Shown here: piece by piece, positions 26,453 to 35,753 of the stretch
Position numbering within the stretch: position 1 is the stretch's first letter
Layout: each line of letters starts with the position of its first letter
Source of the DNA: Gracilimonas sp964505215
Lineage (GTDB): Bacteria > Bacteroidota > Rhodothermia > Balneolales > Balneolaceae
DNA: 64,000 nucleotides
Direction of reading: 5' to 3'
NCBI GenBank assembly: GCA_964505215.1
Contig: CAZDGU010000001.1
Span: 434,001 to 498,000 of the forward strand
Program-made: the position numbers and the translations under genes
The notes under the pieces: generated by a model
Databases searched by the model: none
What the model saw: the letters and a program-made list of their open reading frames with translations, nothing else
What the model was told of the DNA's origin: nothing

Positions 26453-27604
26453 TCACTCATCCACCATCCATTTATACACCCGGTACGTTTTGGCGATTTT
26501 GCAGCCGAGGGCTTCTAAACTGCGGCGCATAATCCAGTTTTTTTCGCTTACAAAGCCGCCTTCCAGCATTTTTATATTGGGATAGTGTTTTCTTGTCCAC
26601 TTCACCCCTTCTACAAAAACCAGTGCTTCTAATCCTCTTCCCCTGAAGCGAGGAGCGGTTCCAAAAGCCAGCGGACGAAATTTGACGGCTCTTTTTTTAA
26701 ATCCTATCAGCTTGGGAAGATGCCACCACTTCAGCTTACCTCCGGTTTGGGCTGAAATTTCATGTAAATCAGGAACGCTTACCAGGAAAGAAGCCGGCTC
26801 TCCGTCCACAAAAGCGATAGGAGAAGTTTCGGGCATAAGTACGGGCTTTAGCTTTTTAATCATTTGCCGAATAGTTTCGCGCGTAATTCCAGTAAATTCT
26901 TCCTCCCGCTGCTGCACCACCTGATCATTAAAAGCCTGATTGTAAACCTGACGAATTAACTCCCCATCCCGCTCTAAATTTTTCTTGTCAATAGGACGAA
27001 TTTCAACCCCCTTTTGCTTCTTCAGTCGCTCCGTGATTTTCAACAGCCGCCCGGGTAAAGGCTGACTCAATTCCAGCTGATACATATACAAATCATCAAA
27101 TTTTTCAGGATTTGTTTCCTCCATCAGCCGCTCGTAATAGGGCAAATGATACAACATCCCATATACGTTGTGATCTTCAAAACCGTCAATCAGCGCTCCC
27201 CAAAACGTGTCATTTTCGCCAAAATTGATGGGACCTCTAAAGCCTGCGTTTCCCCGTTTGCGATGCCAGTCCTTGGCAAAATTGATGATGGTTTCAGCAA
27301 TTCCCTCCCGCTCCTTCATTTCAATAAAACCGATGCCGCCCAATGGAGGATTGTATCGCTCATCTTTTTCAGGATCTGAAAATACGGCAAATCGGCCTGC
27401 TGTTTCGTCATCAGCTTTCACTAAAAACCGCTCGCAGGTCCCTCCTTTTTGAAAACGCTCGTTTTTTTGGGGATCAAATACATTTTCCACTTCAAAATAA
27501 AAAGGAGGACGATACCAACTATTGTTTTTATACAATTCTTTCGGAAGCTCATGAAATGCTTTAATCTGACTGGGAGATTCAATTTTTTCAATCTGAAAAC
27601 ACAT
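26453..27604 (-). CDS. GNAT-like acyltransferase of unknown substrate
   Basis: A 383-residue cytoplasmic protein. The N-terminal part (about 5-150) has FRGPINFGENDTFWG and the C-terminal part has FGTAPRFRGRGLEALVF, which resembles the acetyl-CoA loop of GNAT folds. The two-lobed length recalls GNAT/FemAB-like proteins of Bacteroidota relatives. No partner gene suggests the substrate. The start ATG at 27604 fits; a further upstream start on the strand would run in another frame. Confidence 0.65.
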   Translation of the reverse strand: MCFQIEKIESPSQIKAFHELPKELYKNNSWYRPPFYFEVENVFDPQKNERFQKGGTCERFLVKADDETAGRFAVFSDPEKDERYNPPLGGIGFIEMKEREGIAETIINFAKDWHRKRGNAGFRGPINFGENDTFWGALIDGFEDHNVYGMLYHLPYYERLMEETNPEKFDDLYMYQLELSQPLPGRLLKITERLKKQKGVEIRPIDKKNLERDGELIRQVYNQAFNDQVVQQREEEFTGITRETIRQMIKKLKPVLMPETSPIAFVDGEPASFLVSVPDLHEISAQTGGKLKWWHLPKLIGFKKRAVKFRPLAFGTAPRFRGRGLEALVFVEGVKWTRKHYPNIKMLEGGFVSEKNWIMRRSLEALGCKIAKTYRVYKWMVDE

Positions 27605-27980
27605 ACAACTGATTCAATAAAGTAAAACGCTTTGATATTTTTTGATGCCGTGAAGTTGAGAGAACTACGGATTAACTTCAATTAAAATTTTATGGGGTGA
27701 TGATGAATTTGGGTGAAGGGATTTTTGGAATGGATTGTGGGGTATTTAGAAATCAGAAGTCAGAAGTTATAAAAATTTATTTTTTTTTGAATTCTATGCT
27801 TCAATCAGACAAGGGGTTGCAACCCCTTGTCTCAAATTGATTTGGAGTTTTCCATTCTGCAAAAGAAACAGTTGCTGAAAAGCAAGATGCTCATCTTTTG
27901 TCAGTTTGGATGTTGCTATTAAATCCGCTTTATTTTGTTAATATGTGTACAGTATTATTAATTACATAAAGAGAATCGAG
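27605..27980. other. Divergent intergenic stretch with palindromes
   Basis: 376 bases between divergent genes (GNAT-like, minus; cupin, plus). It holds a 7-bp hairpin (27651-27657 with 27674-27680), a short TCAGAAGT duplication near 27752-27766, the long palindrome at 27801-27840, and the cupin promoter region with AT-rich DNA after 27900. No gene is seen. Confidence 0.55.
27801..27840. repeat. Perfect 26-bp palindrome with extended arms
   Basis: AGACAAGGGGTTG at 27807-27819 is followed directly by its exact reverse complement to 27832. Outer arms TCAAT (27801-27805) and ATTGA (27836-27840) also pair. It lies in a divergent promoter region, so it is unlikely to be a terminator. It looks like a REP-type mobile palindrome or an operator-like site. 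Confidence 0.7.
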
Positions 27981-28274
27981 ATGAAAAAAATAACTAAACC
28001 CACTGTAAAAACTTTAGCCACAGGCAGCCAATTAGTAGCCAAACAAATGAGCTCTGAAAAGGGTGATTTAATGCCCGCTCATCTTGCAAATGCTGAGTCG
28101 ATATTGTTTGTACATCAGGGAGAATGCACGTTTAAAATGGATAATAAAGAACATTTAGTAAAGGAAGGAGAAGCTATTATTATTCCGGCAGAAGCAAAGC
28201 ATCAAATTGAGGCAAATGAAGACTTTAAAGGAATTCATTTCATGCCGAATAACATTGAGTTTGAGTTTTTTTAA
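27981..28274 (+). CDS. Small single-domain cupin protein
   Basis: A 97-residue cupin from the ATG at 27981 (MKKITKPTVKTLATG); GAGAATCGAG just before it can act as ribosome-binding site, so I reject the ATG at 27945. The two cupin motifs are SILFVHQGECTFKMDNKEH and EGEAIIIPAEAKHQIEA, with few metal-binding His residues. Such small cupins are usually sensors or binding proteins. Function unknown. Confidence 0.8.
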   Translation: MKKITKPTVKTLATGSQLVAKQMSSEKGDLMPAHLANAESILFVHQGECTFKMDNKEHLVKEGEAIIIPAEAKHQIEANEDFKGIHFMPNNIEFEFF

Positions 28275-28440
28275 ATAGGGTTACAGGTGGCTTTTTTGTG
28301 CAATTATTCAATGCATTGGAATATTTAGAACCATCATGTTCCGTACCATTGCGGGTAAAGTTATGAATTGAAAATAAGGGTATATTCCAGATGGAAAATT
28401 ACACAATTAAAACTCTAATTCACTTAAATAAGCCCTCATT

Positions 28441-29844
28441 TTGGTTAACATAACAGATCTTTCTATTGAAGAACTTCATCAGCAGATAATAACAAAGCAG
28501 CTTTCTCCGGTTGAATTAACTAAAAGCCTGCTTCAGAAAATCAAAAGCACAGACTCGCAGTTAAACGCATATATATCTGTGTATGAAGAGGAGGCGCTGG
28601 AAGCTGCAAAAGTTGCAGAAAGTGAGATTGAAGCCGGAACGATAAAAAGTAAATTTCATGGAATTCCCATTGCCTTGAAGGATAATATTTTTCATGAAAA
28701 TCATCTGACCACTATGGCGTCAGAAATTCATAAAAACTTTGTTCCCTCCTACAGCGCAACCGTTGTTGAGAAGCTGGTGGAAGCAGGTGCTATTCTGCTT
28801 GGCAAACTGAATATGCACGAATATGCGCTTAGTATTACCGGCAGCAGCCTGCATTTTGGGCCGGTTAAAAATCCATGGAATTTGGAGAAAATATCGGGCG
28901 GCTCAAGCAGTGGATCTGCGGTGGCCATTGCCGTCGGTTCAACCCCTGTTTCTGTGGGAACCGATACGGCCGGCTCCATTCGTATTCCCGCAGCCGCTTG
29001 CGGTATTACAGGATTGAAGCCAACCCGTGGGCTGGTGAGTGCCTATGGCGTTTATCCGCTTTCTTGGACACAAGATCATGTTGGTCCCATGGCTAAAACC
29101 GTAAAAGACACGGCCGCATTACTCGAAATTATTGCCGGCCATGATGAAAATGATCCGGTTTCTGTAGAAGCACAAACCACCGATTACACTTCTCAAATAA
29201 ATGGCGATGTTTCCGAACTTACCATCGGGGTTGAAGAGGATTACTTCTTCAAAGATATTGACTCACCTATAGAAAAAGCGACGCGAGATGTCATCCAAGC
29301 CCTGAAAGAAAAAGGAGCCACCGTAAAGGAAGTAAAAATTCCTGCATTAAAAGATATGGACTGGGCCGGATTTACGTTCTCCGTCTCCGAGGCATCGGTT
29401 GTACATTATGATACTATTATTGAACGACCGGAAGACATTGGGGAAGATATTCGCGGTTTTCTGTTGATGGGTGCTTCTCCGGCTTCCGAAGTGTATAAGA
29501 ATGCTCAAAAAGTTCGTGAGCAACTGATTAAAGAATTTACAAGTGCATTTGATGAAGTTGATGTCATCATTTCACCAACGCTGCCTGTATTTCCAAATAA
29601 CATTGGTGAGGTTCAAGCAATGTTGAATGGTGAGAAAGTAGATTTGCTGCCAAACTTTATCCGTTTAACCGGACCTGCTAACATAACCGGACTGCCTGCA
29701 CTTTCGGTACCAAGCGGCGTGCATGAGGGATTACCCATGGGCGTTCAAATTATCGGTGATGCTTTAGATGAGCAAACCGTTTTAAACGCAGGTTATGCTA
29801 TTGAACAGCTTGGTTTAATGGACGGCCAAAAGCCACAGATTTAA
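28441..29844 (+). CDS. Amidase signature-family enzyme (GatA-like)
   Basis: A 467-residue amidase. The signature Ser-cis-Ser-Lys triad is visible: Lys in IPIALKDNIFHENHLTT, the GGSSSGSAVAIAVGS block with the cis-Ser, and the nucleophilic Ser in GTDTAGSIRIPAAACG. It is often auto-named aspartyl/glutamyl-tRNA amidotransferase subunit A, but GTDTAGSIRIPA plus the PLSWTQDHVGPM block resembles general amidases. No gatB or gatC is nearby. The start is TTG at 28441, since the frame has a stop at 28429 and no ATG. Substrate unknown. Confidence 0.85.
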   Translation: MVNITDLSIEELHQQIITKQLSPVELTKSLLQKIKSTDSQLNAYISVYEEEALEAAKVAESEIEAGTIKSKFHGIPIALKDNIFHENHLTTMASEIHKNFVPSYSATVVEKLVEAGAILLGKLNMHEYALSITGSSLHFGPVKNPWNLEKISGGSSSGSAVAIAVGSTPVSVGTDTAGSIRIPAAACGITGLKPTRGLVSAYGVYPLSWTQDHVGPMAKTVKDTAALLEIIAGHDENDPVSVEAQTTDYTSQINGDVSELTIGVEEDYFFKDIDSPIEKATRDVIQALKEKGATVKEVKIPALKDMDWAGFTFSVSEASVVHYDTIIERPEDIGEDIRGFLLMGASPASEVYKNAQKVREQLIKEFTSAFDEVDVIISPTLPVFPNNIGEVQAMLNGEKVDLLPNFIRLTGPANITGLPALSVPSGVHEGLPMGVQIIGDALDEQTVLNAGYAIEQLGLMDGQKPQI

Positions 29845-29869
29845 ACCATAGAATTCGCAATTTAGGTTA

Positions 29870-29908
29870 ACGAATCCTCCAAGAATTATAAACTCTTGGA
29901 GGATTCGT
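29870..29908 (+). terminator. 15-bp stem hairpin after the amidase gene
   Basis: ACGAATCCTCCAAGA at 29870-29884 pairs perfectly with TCTTGGAGGATTCGT at 29894-29908 around a 9-nt loop. It is 26 bp past the stop but lacks a T-run. The stem shares AATCCTCCAAG with the hairpin after crtY, so it may be a repeat family used as a transcript end. Confidence 0.6.
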
Positions 29909-30082
29909 ATCTATCAGGTTAAATGGTAGTCTTTCAGAAGACTATATTTTTTGGCTGAGTTTGGGTGAACTATCTGTTCAAGGAAATCAGGCTACTTTCT
30001 TCTTAGCTAATCATTTTTTTTAGTGCAGAAGTTTATAGATTCAGCCACGGTATAACATTAAAAATAAAGGGCCCTGTCTTAT

Positions 30083-30526
30083 ATGAACATTCACAAAAAC
30101 GGGAAGAAAATAATTACGGCTTTGCTGCTCGTTTCGTGTATTGTGAGTGGAATTATATTAATGGCATCTCCTACAAAAAAAATATACAGGCTCCAAAATA
30201 CCCAACAGCTCGACTCTTTGTTAAACCTGCACTTTAAAGAAGCCAATATTCTCGACTCGCATATCCGTACGGCAGCCATTCAGGTTGACTCAAACTTGTT
30301 AAGAAAAGAGTATAGAATTATTGTGCCTTCTCGGTTTTCAAAAACAATGTTTCATGCTACGCTGCATAAAACGCTGTATTCTTACGATGTTTCTTTACCG
30401 GCCAGAGTGCACCTTCCTTCTCACGACATGAATATTTATATTTACTATCAGGATACTATACTGCGTACCCTTCGGTTAACAACCGATACCGATTTAGATT
30501 CTCTCCACACCCAAGCTGTTGAATAA
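30083..30526 (+). CDS. Conserved hypothetical membrane-anchored protein
   Basis: A 147-residue protein with an N-terminal signal/anchor helix (KIITALLLVSCIVSGIILMA, about 9-28) and a soluble extracytoplasmic part rich in beta strands. No motif is recognised. The stop overlaps the next start as TAATG at 30524-30528, so it is translationally coupled to the lipase gene and may assist it, for example as an anchor or folding partner. That link is inferred from gene order only. Confidence 0.7.
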   Translation: MNIHKNGKKIITALLLVSCIVSGIILMASPTKKIYRLQNTQQLDSLLNLHFKEANILDSHIRTAAIQVDSNLLRKEYRIIVPSRFSKTMFHATLHKTLYSYDVSLPARVHLPSHDMNIYIYYQDTILRTLRLTTDTDLDSLHTQAVE

Positions 30527-31377
30527 TGTCTGACCGTTCTGCCCTTCTAAAACGTTTTGAGCTTAAAGAATTTCCCCAACCTGAGTTGCTGCAGCTCAAA
30601 AACCCGGTATTTTTATGCCACGGTTATGGAGCTCTCGGCTCGGTTATAAAACAAGGTCCGTTGCACGACCCTTGCATGAAAATCCGTTCGCATGGTATTC
30701 CGGCTATTGCCCCAAACACCGTTCCCTATGGCCGCATAGAAACCAGAGCTGAAAATTGGGTACAGCTTATTGAAAGCTTTTGCGACACTCACAATTTTGA
30801 AAAAGTAAATGTAGTAACCCACAGCATGGGCGGTTTAGATATGCGCTGCGCTCTTTCTAAAATGGATATTGCCCATCGAGTTGAAAGCCTGACAACTATT
30901 GCTACGCCACATCACGGAGCAAGCCTGGCAGACTTAGTTCTAAAAGCACCCGATGCTGTTACCGAAAAGCTAAGCGAGCTGATTGACTGGTTTGGAGATA
31001 ATGTGTTTCCCAAAACAAAAAGCGATGCGCTCGGTTCTTTAGAACAGCTTACGTGCTCGTATGTGCAGGATGTGTTCAACCCAAATCACCGGAATGTTCC
31101 GGAAGTAGCGTATTACTCTTACAGCGCGGCCGTTGGCAAGGGGACATCTTTTTCAATCAACCCCATGCTTAAATTTCAGAATCACCAGATATATGAAAAA
31201 GAAGGCGAAAATGATGCCTTTGTATCGGTAGAAAGTGCTAAATGGGGAGTACATATAGAAACCGTTACCCTTTCGCATTTAGCCCAGCTGCATGTGCAAA
31301 TGAGTAAAGAAAGCCAAAAGATTTATGACCAATTCTGGGTGAATTTATTGAAGCATTTAGCAAAAAACGGGCACTGA
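30526..31377 (+). CDS. Alpha/beta-hydrolase, triacylglycerol lipase-like
   Basis: A 283-residue hydrolase. The nucleophile elbow is THSMGGLDMR, with the Ser in HSMGG, preceded by PVFLCHGYGALGS, which holds the oxyanion region. The start of the downstream block TTIATPHHGASLADLVL is the lipase/PGAP1-like pattern of bacterial family I lipases. A His near the C-terminus (TLSHLAQLHVQ) is a candidate catalytic residue. No signal peptide is visible, so location is unclear. It overlaps the upstream membrane-protein gene by one base. Confidence 0.87.
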   Translation: MSDRSALLKRFELKEFPQPELLQLKNPVFLCHGYGALGSVIKQGPLHDPCMKIRSHGIPAIAPNTVPYGRIETRAENWVQLIESFCDTHNFEKVNVVTHSMGGLDMRCALSKMDIAHRVESLTTIATPHHGASLADLVLKAPDAVTEKLSELIDWFGDNVFPKTKSDALGSLEQLTCSYVQDVFNPNHRNVPEVAYYSYSAAVGKGTSFSINPMLKFQNHQIYEKEGENDAFVSVESAKWGVHIETVTLSHLAQLHVQMSKESQKIYDQFWVNLLKHLAKNGH

Positions 31378-31426
31378 TTATCTCAGCTTACTTTAAATTG
31401 CTGCTAACAAAGGTCAATTGAATACA

Positions 31427-32203
31427 TCAGGATTCGTCGTTCAAACTGCTGTCGTCCACATTATCTAACAGATGATAGGCCGTTAAGTCGTATAGAATAG
31501 GTGTTACCGTGGCTATGCCCTCATTTAGAACGTGAATATCAGAATCTTTTCCTTCGTCCAGCAGTTCAAATTCGCCTGTTAGCCAGTAATAAGCTCTGTT
31601 AAACGGATCTTTTCGGCTTTCATATTGTTCCACGTATCGGCTGTCAGCCTGTCGGGTCCACTTAATATCGGTGAATTTTCCGCCTGGTGCATTTACATTC
31701 AAGGTAACGCCACGGGGAAGGCCGTTTCTCAGTACAAAACTGATTACACGCCTAGCGGCTTCCTGGCTGCCACTCAGGTCTGTATTCACATCAAACTCAG
31801 TACAACTTACGGCAATTGCGGGATATCCTAAAATAGTGCCTTCCCTTGCTGCACTCACAGTTCCTGAATACATTGTGTTAATACCGGCATTACTTCCGTG
31901 ATTTATCCCACTTACAACTAAATCCGGCTTGCGGTCCAGCAACTGTCCGTGTGCTAATTTCACACAATCGGCAGGCGTACCATTTACAGCCTGGCCGTCA
32001 AACTTATTTGCAACTTTAACTTTATTGGAGCGCAACGGTGTAAGTGTTGTAATTGAGTGCCCCACCGCGCTTTGCTCTTTATCGGGAGCTACAATGTACA
32101 CATCGCCAAATTCTGCGGCTACTTCTGCAAGTGCCTGAATTCCGGGCGAAAAAATGCCGTCATCGTTACTTACTAAAATGAAAGGTTTCTTTTCGCTACT
32201 CAT
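31427..32203 (-). CDS. surE: 5'/3'-nucleotidase SurE
   Basis: A 258-residue nucleotidase. The metal site is SNDDGIFSPGI (12-22), and SGINHGSNAGINTMYSGTVS and the AAREGTILGYPAIAVS block are typical. It dephosphorylates nucleoside monophosphates and is linked to stationary-phase survival. It is the last gene of a fabZ-panB-surE operon, overlapping panB by 4 bp (ATGA). Confidence 0.96.
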   Translation of the reverse strand: MSSEKKPFILVSNDDGIFSPGIQALAEVAAEFGDVYIVAPDKEQSAVGHSITTLTPLRSNKVKVANKFDGQAVNGTPADCVKLAHGQLLDRKPDLVVSGINHGSNAGINTMYSGTVSAAREGTILGYPAIAVSCTEFDVNTDLSGSQEAARRVISFVLRNGLPRGVTLNVNAPGGKFTDIKWTRQADSRYVEQYESRKDPFNRAYYWLTGEFELLDEGKDSDIHVLNEGIATVTPILYDLTAYHLLDNVDDSSLNDES

Positions 32204-33042
32204 TTACCGTACTGCTCCTCTTCGTTTGGAAAATCTTTGCTTTTAACGTCTTTAATGTATTGTTGAACAGCTTCGGTCATTCCGGAATTCAAATCTGCAT
32301 ATCTGCGTAAAAATCGTGGGTTGAATTCTTTGTTCAATCCCAGCATATCATGAATGACCAGTACTTGACCGTCGCACCCTCCGCCCGCTCCAATTCCTAT
32401 GGTTGGGATAGCAAGCTCGTTGGTTACTTTTTCAGCCAGTTTTGCCGGAATTTTTTCCATCACAATAGAGAAACAGCCGGCTTCCTCCAGCAGTTTTGCA
32501 TCTCTGATAAGATCTTCGGCCTCCTGGTCTTCTGTGGCTCGTACTTTATAGGTACCAAATTTGTAAATGCTTTGTGGCGTCAACCCAAGATGCCCCATTA
32601 CCGGAATACCGGCATCAACAATTCGCTTTACGGTATTGATGATTGGCTTTCCGCCTTCCATTTTCACTGCATGGGCGCCGGCTTCTTTCATCATGCGGCC
32701 TGCGCTTTTTAAGGCTTCTTTAGTAGTAACCTGGTAGCTCATAAAAGGCAAGTCGGCAATTACTAAGGCTCGGTCCACACCACGCACCACGCAGGAGGTG
32801 TGATATAGCATTTGGTCGAGCGTTACGGGAAGTGTGGTTTCGTGACCGGCCATTACATTTCCGGCGGAATCTCCCACTAAAATCACATCTATCCCGGCTT
32901 GATCTATGATTTGCGCCATGGTGAAATCATAGGCGGTGAGCATAGATATTTTCTCGCCTTTGGCTTTCATATCTACTACCGTTTGGGTAGTAATTTTTAC
33001 AGGTTTATTTGATGCTTTTGTTGACTTTTTTTGAGTACTCAT
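32200..33042 (-). CDS. panB: 3-methyl-2-oxobutanoate hydroxymethyltransferase
   Basis: A 280-residue TIM-barrel enzyme for the first committed step of pantothenate synthesis, transferring a hydroxymethyl group from 5,10-methylene-THF to ketoisovalerate. KGEKISMLTAYDFTMAQIID, ILVGDSAGNVMAGHETTLPV, the Mg-binding VKMEGGK and the GIGAGGGCDGQVLV block are intact. The first 14 residues are a Lys/Ser/Thr-rich extension. It overlaps fabZ and surE by 4 bp each, and pairs functionally with coaBC at 25 kb, which acts later in CoA synthesis. Confidence 0.96.
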   Translation of the reverse strand: MSTQKKSTKASNKPVKITTQTVVDMKAKGEKISMLTAYDFTMAQIIDQAGIDVILVGDSAGNVMAGHETTLPVTLDQMLYHTSCVVRGVDRALVIADLPFMSYQVTTKEALKSAGRMMKEAGAHAVKMEGGKPIINTVKRIVDAGIPVMGHLGLTPQSIYKFGTYKVRATEDQEAEDLIRDAKLLEEAGCFSIVMEKIPAKLAEKVTNELAIPTIGIGAGGGCDGQVLVIHDMLGLNKEFNPRFLRRYADLNSGMTEAVQQYIKDVKSKDFPNEEEQYGK

Positions 33043-33476
33043 GCGTTTTCCTTTGGAACTAAAGCAGCAGATGCTTCTAATTCACAAGCCACTTCTCCGT
33101 CCACAGTTGCTTTTCCATTCATGGTTACAAAATTACGGCGCATAGATCCTAATTCCACTTCTAAAATAAGCTGATCGCCCGGTACTACTTGTTTTCTGAA
33201 TTTACAGTTCTTGATACCGGTAAAAACCATCAGCATATCATCGGGGTTTTCTGCCTGTTTTGTCATAAGCATAATGGCGCCGGCCTGTGCAAGTGCTTCA
33301 ACCTGAAGTACACCAGGCATAATAGGCTGTCCCGGAAAATGTCCGTTAAAAAACTCTTCGTTTGCCGTTACATTTTTTAGAGCCTTAATTTTTTCATCCT
33401 CAAGCTCCAGTACTCGGTCAACCAGTAAAAATGGGTAACGGTGAGGCAATACTTTTTTAATGTCTTCTATCTTCAT
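33039..33476 (-). CDS. fabZ: 3-hydroxyacyl-ACP dehydratase FabZ
   Basis: A 145-residue hot-dog-fold dehydratase of fatty-acid elongation. The catalytic pair is His46 in NGHFPGQPIMPGV and Glu60 in LQVEALAQAG. IMPGVLQVEALAQ and the later FRKQVVPGDQLILEVEL are characteristic. In Bacteroidota relatives FabZ is often fused to LpxC; here it is a stand-alone domain of normal length. It is the first gene of the operon with panB and surE. Confidence 0.95.
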   Translation of the reverse strand: MKIEDIKKVLPHRYPFLLVDRVLELEDEKIKALKNVTANEEFFNGHFPGQPIMPGVLQVEALAQAGAIMLMTKQAENPDDMLMVFTGIKNCKFRKQVVPGDQLILEVELGSMRRNFVTMNGKATVDGEVACELEASAALVPKENA

Positions 33477-33584
33477 AAAATTATTCTTTTAAGTTGTCAA
33501 AAAGTGAAATAAAAGTTGGTAATCTGCTTTTCCTTGTTTGTCTTGTTCAAAACTAATGCCTGGAATAAGCTTTTCAATATACCA

Positions 33585-34274
33585 TTATTGAACTACTCCT
33601 ACATAAACGTAAGCAATGCCTGCGGTTAGTTTAACGGCACGTTGTTCTTTAAAAGCTTCTGACTGAGTCATCAAAGCCAGGAAGTTGTCACCGGCAGGAA
33701 ACTCTGCACTGGTTCGTGGTAAGTACGTGTAAGCTTCGCGATTACCGCTTAGCCACCCGCCAATAGCAGGCATAATATGCTGGCTGTACAAATCATACGG
33801 AAATTTCATTAACCCTTTGGGTTGTCCGAATTCCAAAACCACTACACGTCCGCCCGGTTTTACTACGCGTGCCATTTCTTTGAGCGCTACCACCGGATCG
33901 TCCACATTTCGGATACCGAAAGCAATACTGGCAATATCAAATGTATTGTCTTCATAAGGCAGATTCATAGCATCAGCCACTTCAAAGTCTATTTTCAAGC
34001 CTTGCTCTTTGGCTTTAGCGGGAGCCGGCTCAATCATAGGCGCGCAAAAATCGGTTCCCAACACATAACCCGAATCCCCTACCGTTTGTTTAAACTTGAT
34101 GGCCAAATCGCCGGTTCCGGTTGCACAATCCAATACATGATCACCTTCGTGTGCTCCGCTTTCCAGCACGGCCTTCTTTCGCCATGCGTGGTGCACTCCA
34201 AACGACAATACGCTGTTTATGCGATCATAATCGTCGGCAATATCGGCAAACATGGATTTTACTTTTTCACTCAT
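33585..34274 (-). CDS. menG: Demethylmenaquinone methyltransferase (UbiE/MenG family)
   Basis: A 229-residue SAM-dependent methyltransferase. MFADIADDYDRINSVLSFG (9-27) is the UbiE signature at the start, VLDCATGTGDLA the SAM-binding motif I, and IAFGIRNVDD and ARVVKPGGRVVVLEFGQPKG further family blocks. It performs the last C-methylation in menaquinone synthesis, the usual quinone of this bacterial group. Confidence 0.94.
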   Translation of the reverse strand: MSEKVKSMFADIADDYDRINSVLSFGVHHAWRKKAVLESGAHEGDHVLDCATGTGDLAIKFKQTVGDSGYVLGTDFCAPMIEPAPAKAKEQGLKIDFEVADAMNLPYEDNTFDIASIAFGIRNVDDPVVALKEMARVVKPGGRVVVLEFGQPKGLMKFPYDLYSQHIMPAIGGWLSGNREAYTYLPRTSAEFPAGDNFLALMTQSEAFKEQRAVKLTAGIAYVYVGVVQ

Positions 34275-34397
34275 AACTGTAGGTAATTTTACTTTGGGTT
34301 ACAAAACCTAAAGCAAGCTAAAATGGTTCTCTTTTACAGGGCAAAAGGTAAGGAATTTTGCAACGCCGATACCATCAAATAGATACTTTTTCGAGAT

Positions 34398-35021
34398 TCA
34401 TAAATTTGCTTTGGCAAGCAGGTGTTCGGTCATATTCAGTTTTAGGGCTTTAAATTTTTTCCCATCCCAGGTGAGGTGATTAATAGCGCCATTCTGATGT
34501 GCAATTCGATGCATGTTTGGAAGCCCAAAACCTAACCATTCAGATAATAAAACTCGTATAAGCCTGCCATGCAGCACAAAGACCAAATGCTGAGCAGTTT
34601 GTGTACTTAAAATTTCTTGTACTTTTGTATTGGCTCTAAAGTAAACGTCTTTGGGTGACTCCCCTCCTCTGAATGCATGATTAACATACCCTTTTTTCCA
34701 CTTTTCCTGCATTTCCATAAATACTGTTTCCACATCAGAGAAATGCTTGTTTTCGTGCTCACCAAAATCCATTTCATCCAGTTCAGGATATTTGATAATC
34801 TCTAATTTGAACCGTTCGGCTAAGGGTGAAGCTGTTTCGTGAGTGCGCACCAGGCTGCTGGCTACAATTTTATCCACCGGGTGCTTTTCAAGTGCGGTGC
34901 ATACGGCTTTTGCCTGTCGTTTCCCAAGTTCGTTAATGGGAGCGTCAACATGACGCCCCTGTATAATTCCGTTTCTGTTATTGTCTGTCTCTCCATGGCG
35001 AATCAAGTAAATATTCTTCAT
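34398..35021 (-). CDS. Histidine phosphatase family protein
   Basis: A 207-residue phosphoglycerate-mutase-like enzyme. The catalytic motif is IRHGETDNN (7-15) with phosphohistidine His9; SLVRTHETASPLAERF carries the second phosphate pocket, and VFVLHGRLIRVLL holds the second His. The fold covers mutases, cobalamin-pathway phosphatases and general phosphatases. CobC-type alpha-ribazole phosphatase is one option, but nothing nearby proves it. Confidence 0.9.
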   Translation of the reverse strand: MKNIYLIRHGETDNNRNGIIQGRHVDAPINELGKRQAKAVCTALEKHPVDKIVASSLVRTHETASPLAERFKLEIIKYPELDEMDFGEHENKHFSDVETVFMEMQEKWKKGYVNHAFRGGESPKDVYFRANTKVQEILSTQTAQHLVFVLHGRLIRVLLSEWLGFGLPNMHRIAHQNGAINHLTWDGKKFKALKLNMTEHLLAKANL

Positions 35022-35051
35022 TAAATTAAACGATTTCCTTTTCGTCTGTAT

Positions 35052-35729
35052 CTATTTTTTCTTTTTGTGATAATTGGCAATTCTCAATAAATCCTTTTCC
35101 ATTTTTTCTACATCTCCGGTTAAAATGCCATGCTTCAAACCATACCGGATAAGCAATAAGTTTAGAATACGATCTTCTTTGGCTACCTTCGGCTTATCCC
35201 AAAATTTAGCCCTTATAAATTGCAAGCCTAAACTCAGCAAGCCCACTTTATACAGAAAAAATAACGCAATTCCGTACCATAAGGCGCTAAAATCTACGTT
35301 CAATCCTAAGCCGGCGATGGTTTCATTCAGCGTTATTCCAATTAATAAAATCCCTGAAATGGTGTAAATCACTCCATCCATAGTAATTATTTTCGCAATG
35401 GGCGTGGCTGCTACAGTCACAAATACGCCGGTATTGAAGTACCAGATAAAATAAAAAACCAAAGAAATAACAGATGCCAGGAGCGGGTTTACCGAAAGGT
35501 AGGCCAGCACAAAAAAGAGCATGAGTGCTAAGCCGTCCGAGCTTTTTACCCATGCATCGGCCTCATGCACAATACGCTCGAGCGGGTATTTTTTCAACAA
35601 TCCCGGAACGTACTGTTCTATCTGTTTTCTGTTAATGTGATACCAATTTCCATTGCTGGTGGTAATTCCGTCCGGCAGTTCTAACATCTGCCACTTAAAG
35701 CGACCTCTTTTAAAATTTTCCATCTTCAA
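35052..35729 (-). CDS. Conserved membrane protein of unknown function
   Basis: A 225-residue protein with a soluble N-terminus of about 65 residues and three or more membrane helices (about 67-100, 118-135 and 145-170), then a basic C-terminus ending HKKKK. No domain is recognised. It lies in a run of minus-strand genes between comF and the histidine phosphatase gene, with gaps of about 30 bp, which suggests co-transcription. Confidence 0.75.
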   Translation of the reverse strand: MKMENFKRGRFKWQMLELPDGITTSNGNWYHINRKQIEQYVPGLLKKYPLERIVHEADAWVKSSDGLALMLFFVLAYLSVNPLLASVISLVFYFIWYFNTGVFVTVAATPIAKIITMDGVIYTISGILLIGITLNETIAGLGLNVDFSALWYGIALFFLYKVGLLSLGLQFIRAKFWDKPKVAKEDRILNLLLIRYGLKHGILTGDVEKMEKDLLRIANYHKKKK

Positions 35730-35753
35730 ATATAGGCGTATTAATACACTGTT

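Noticed and set aside
28441..29844. Calling the amidase GatA of the tRNA amidotransferase
   Set aside because: No gatB/gatC nearby and the active-site blocks fit general amidases at least as well.
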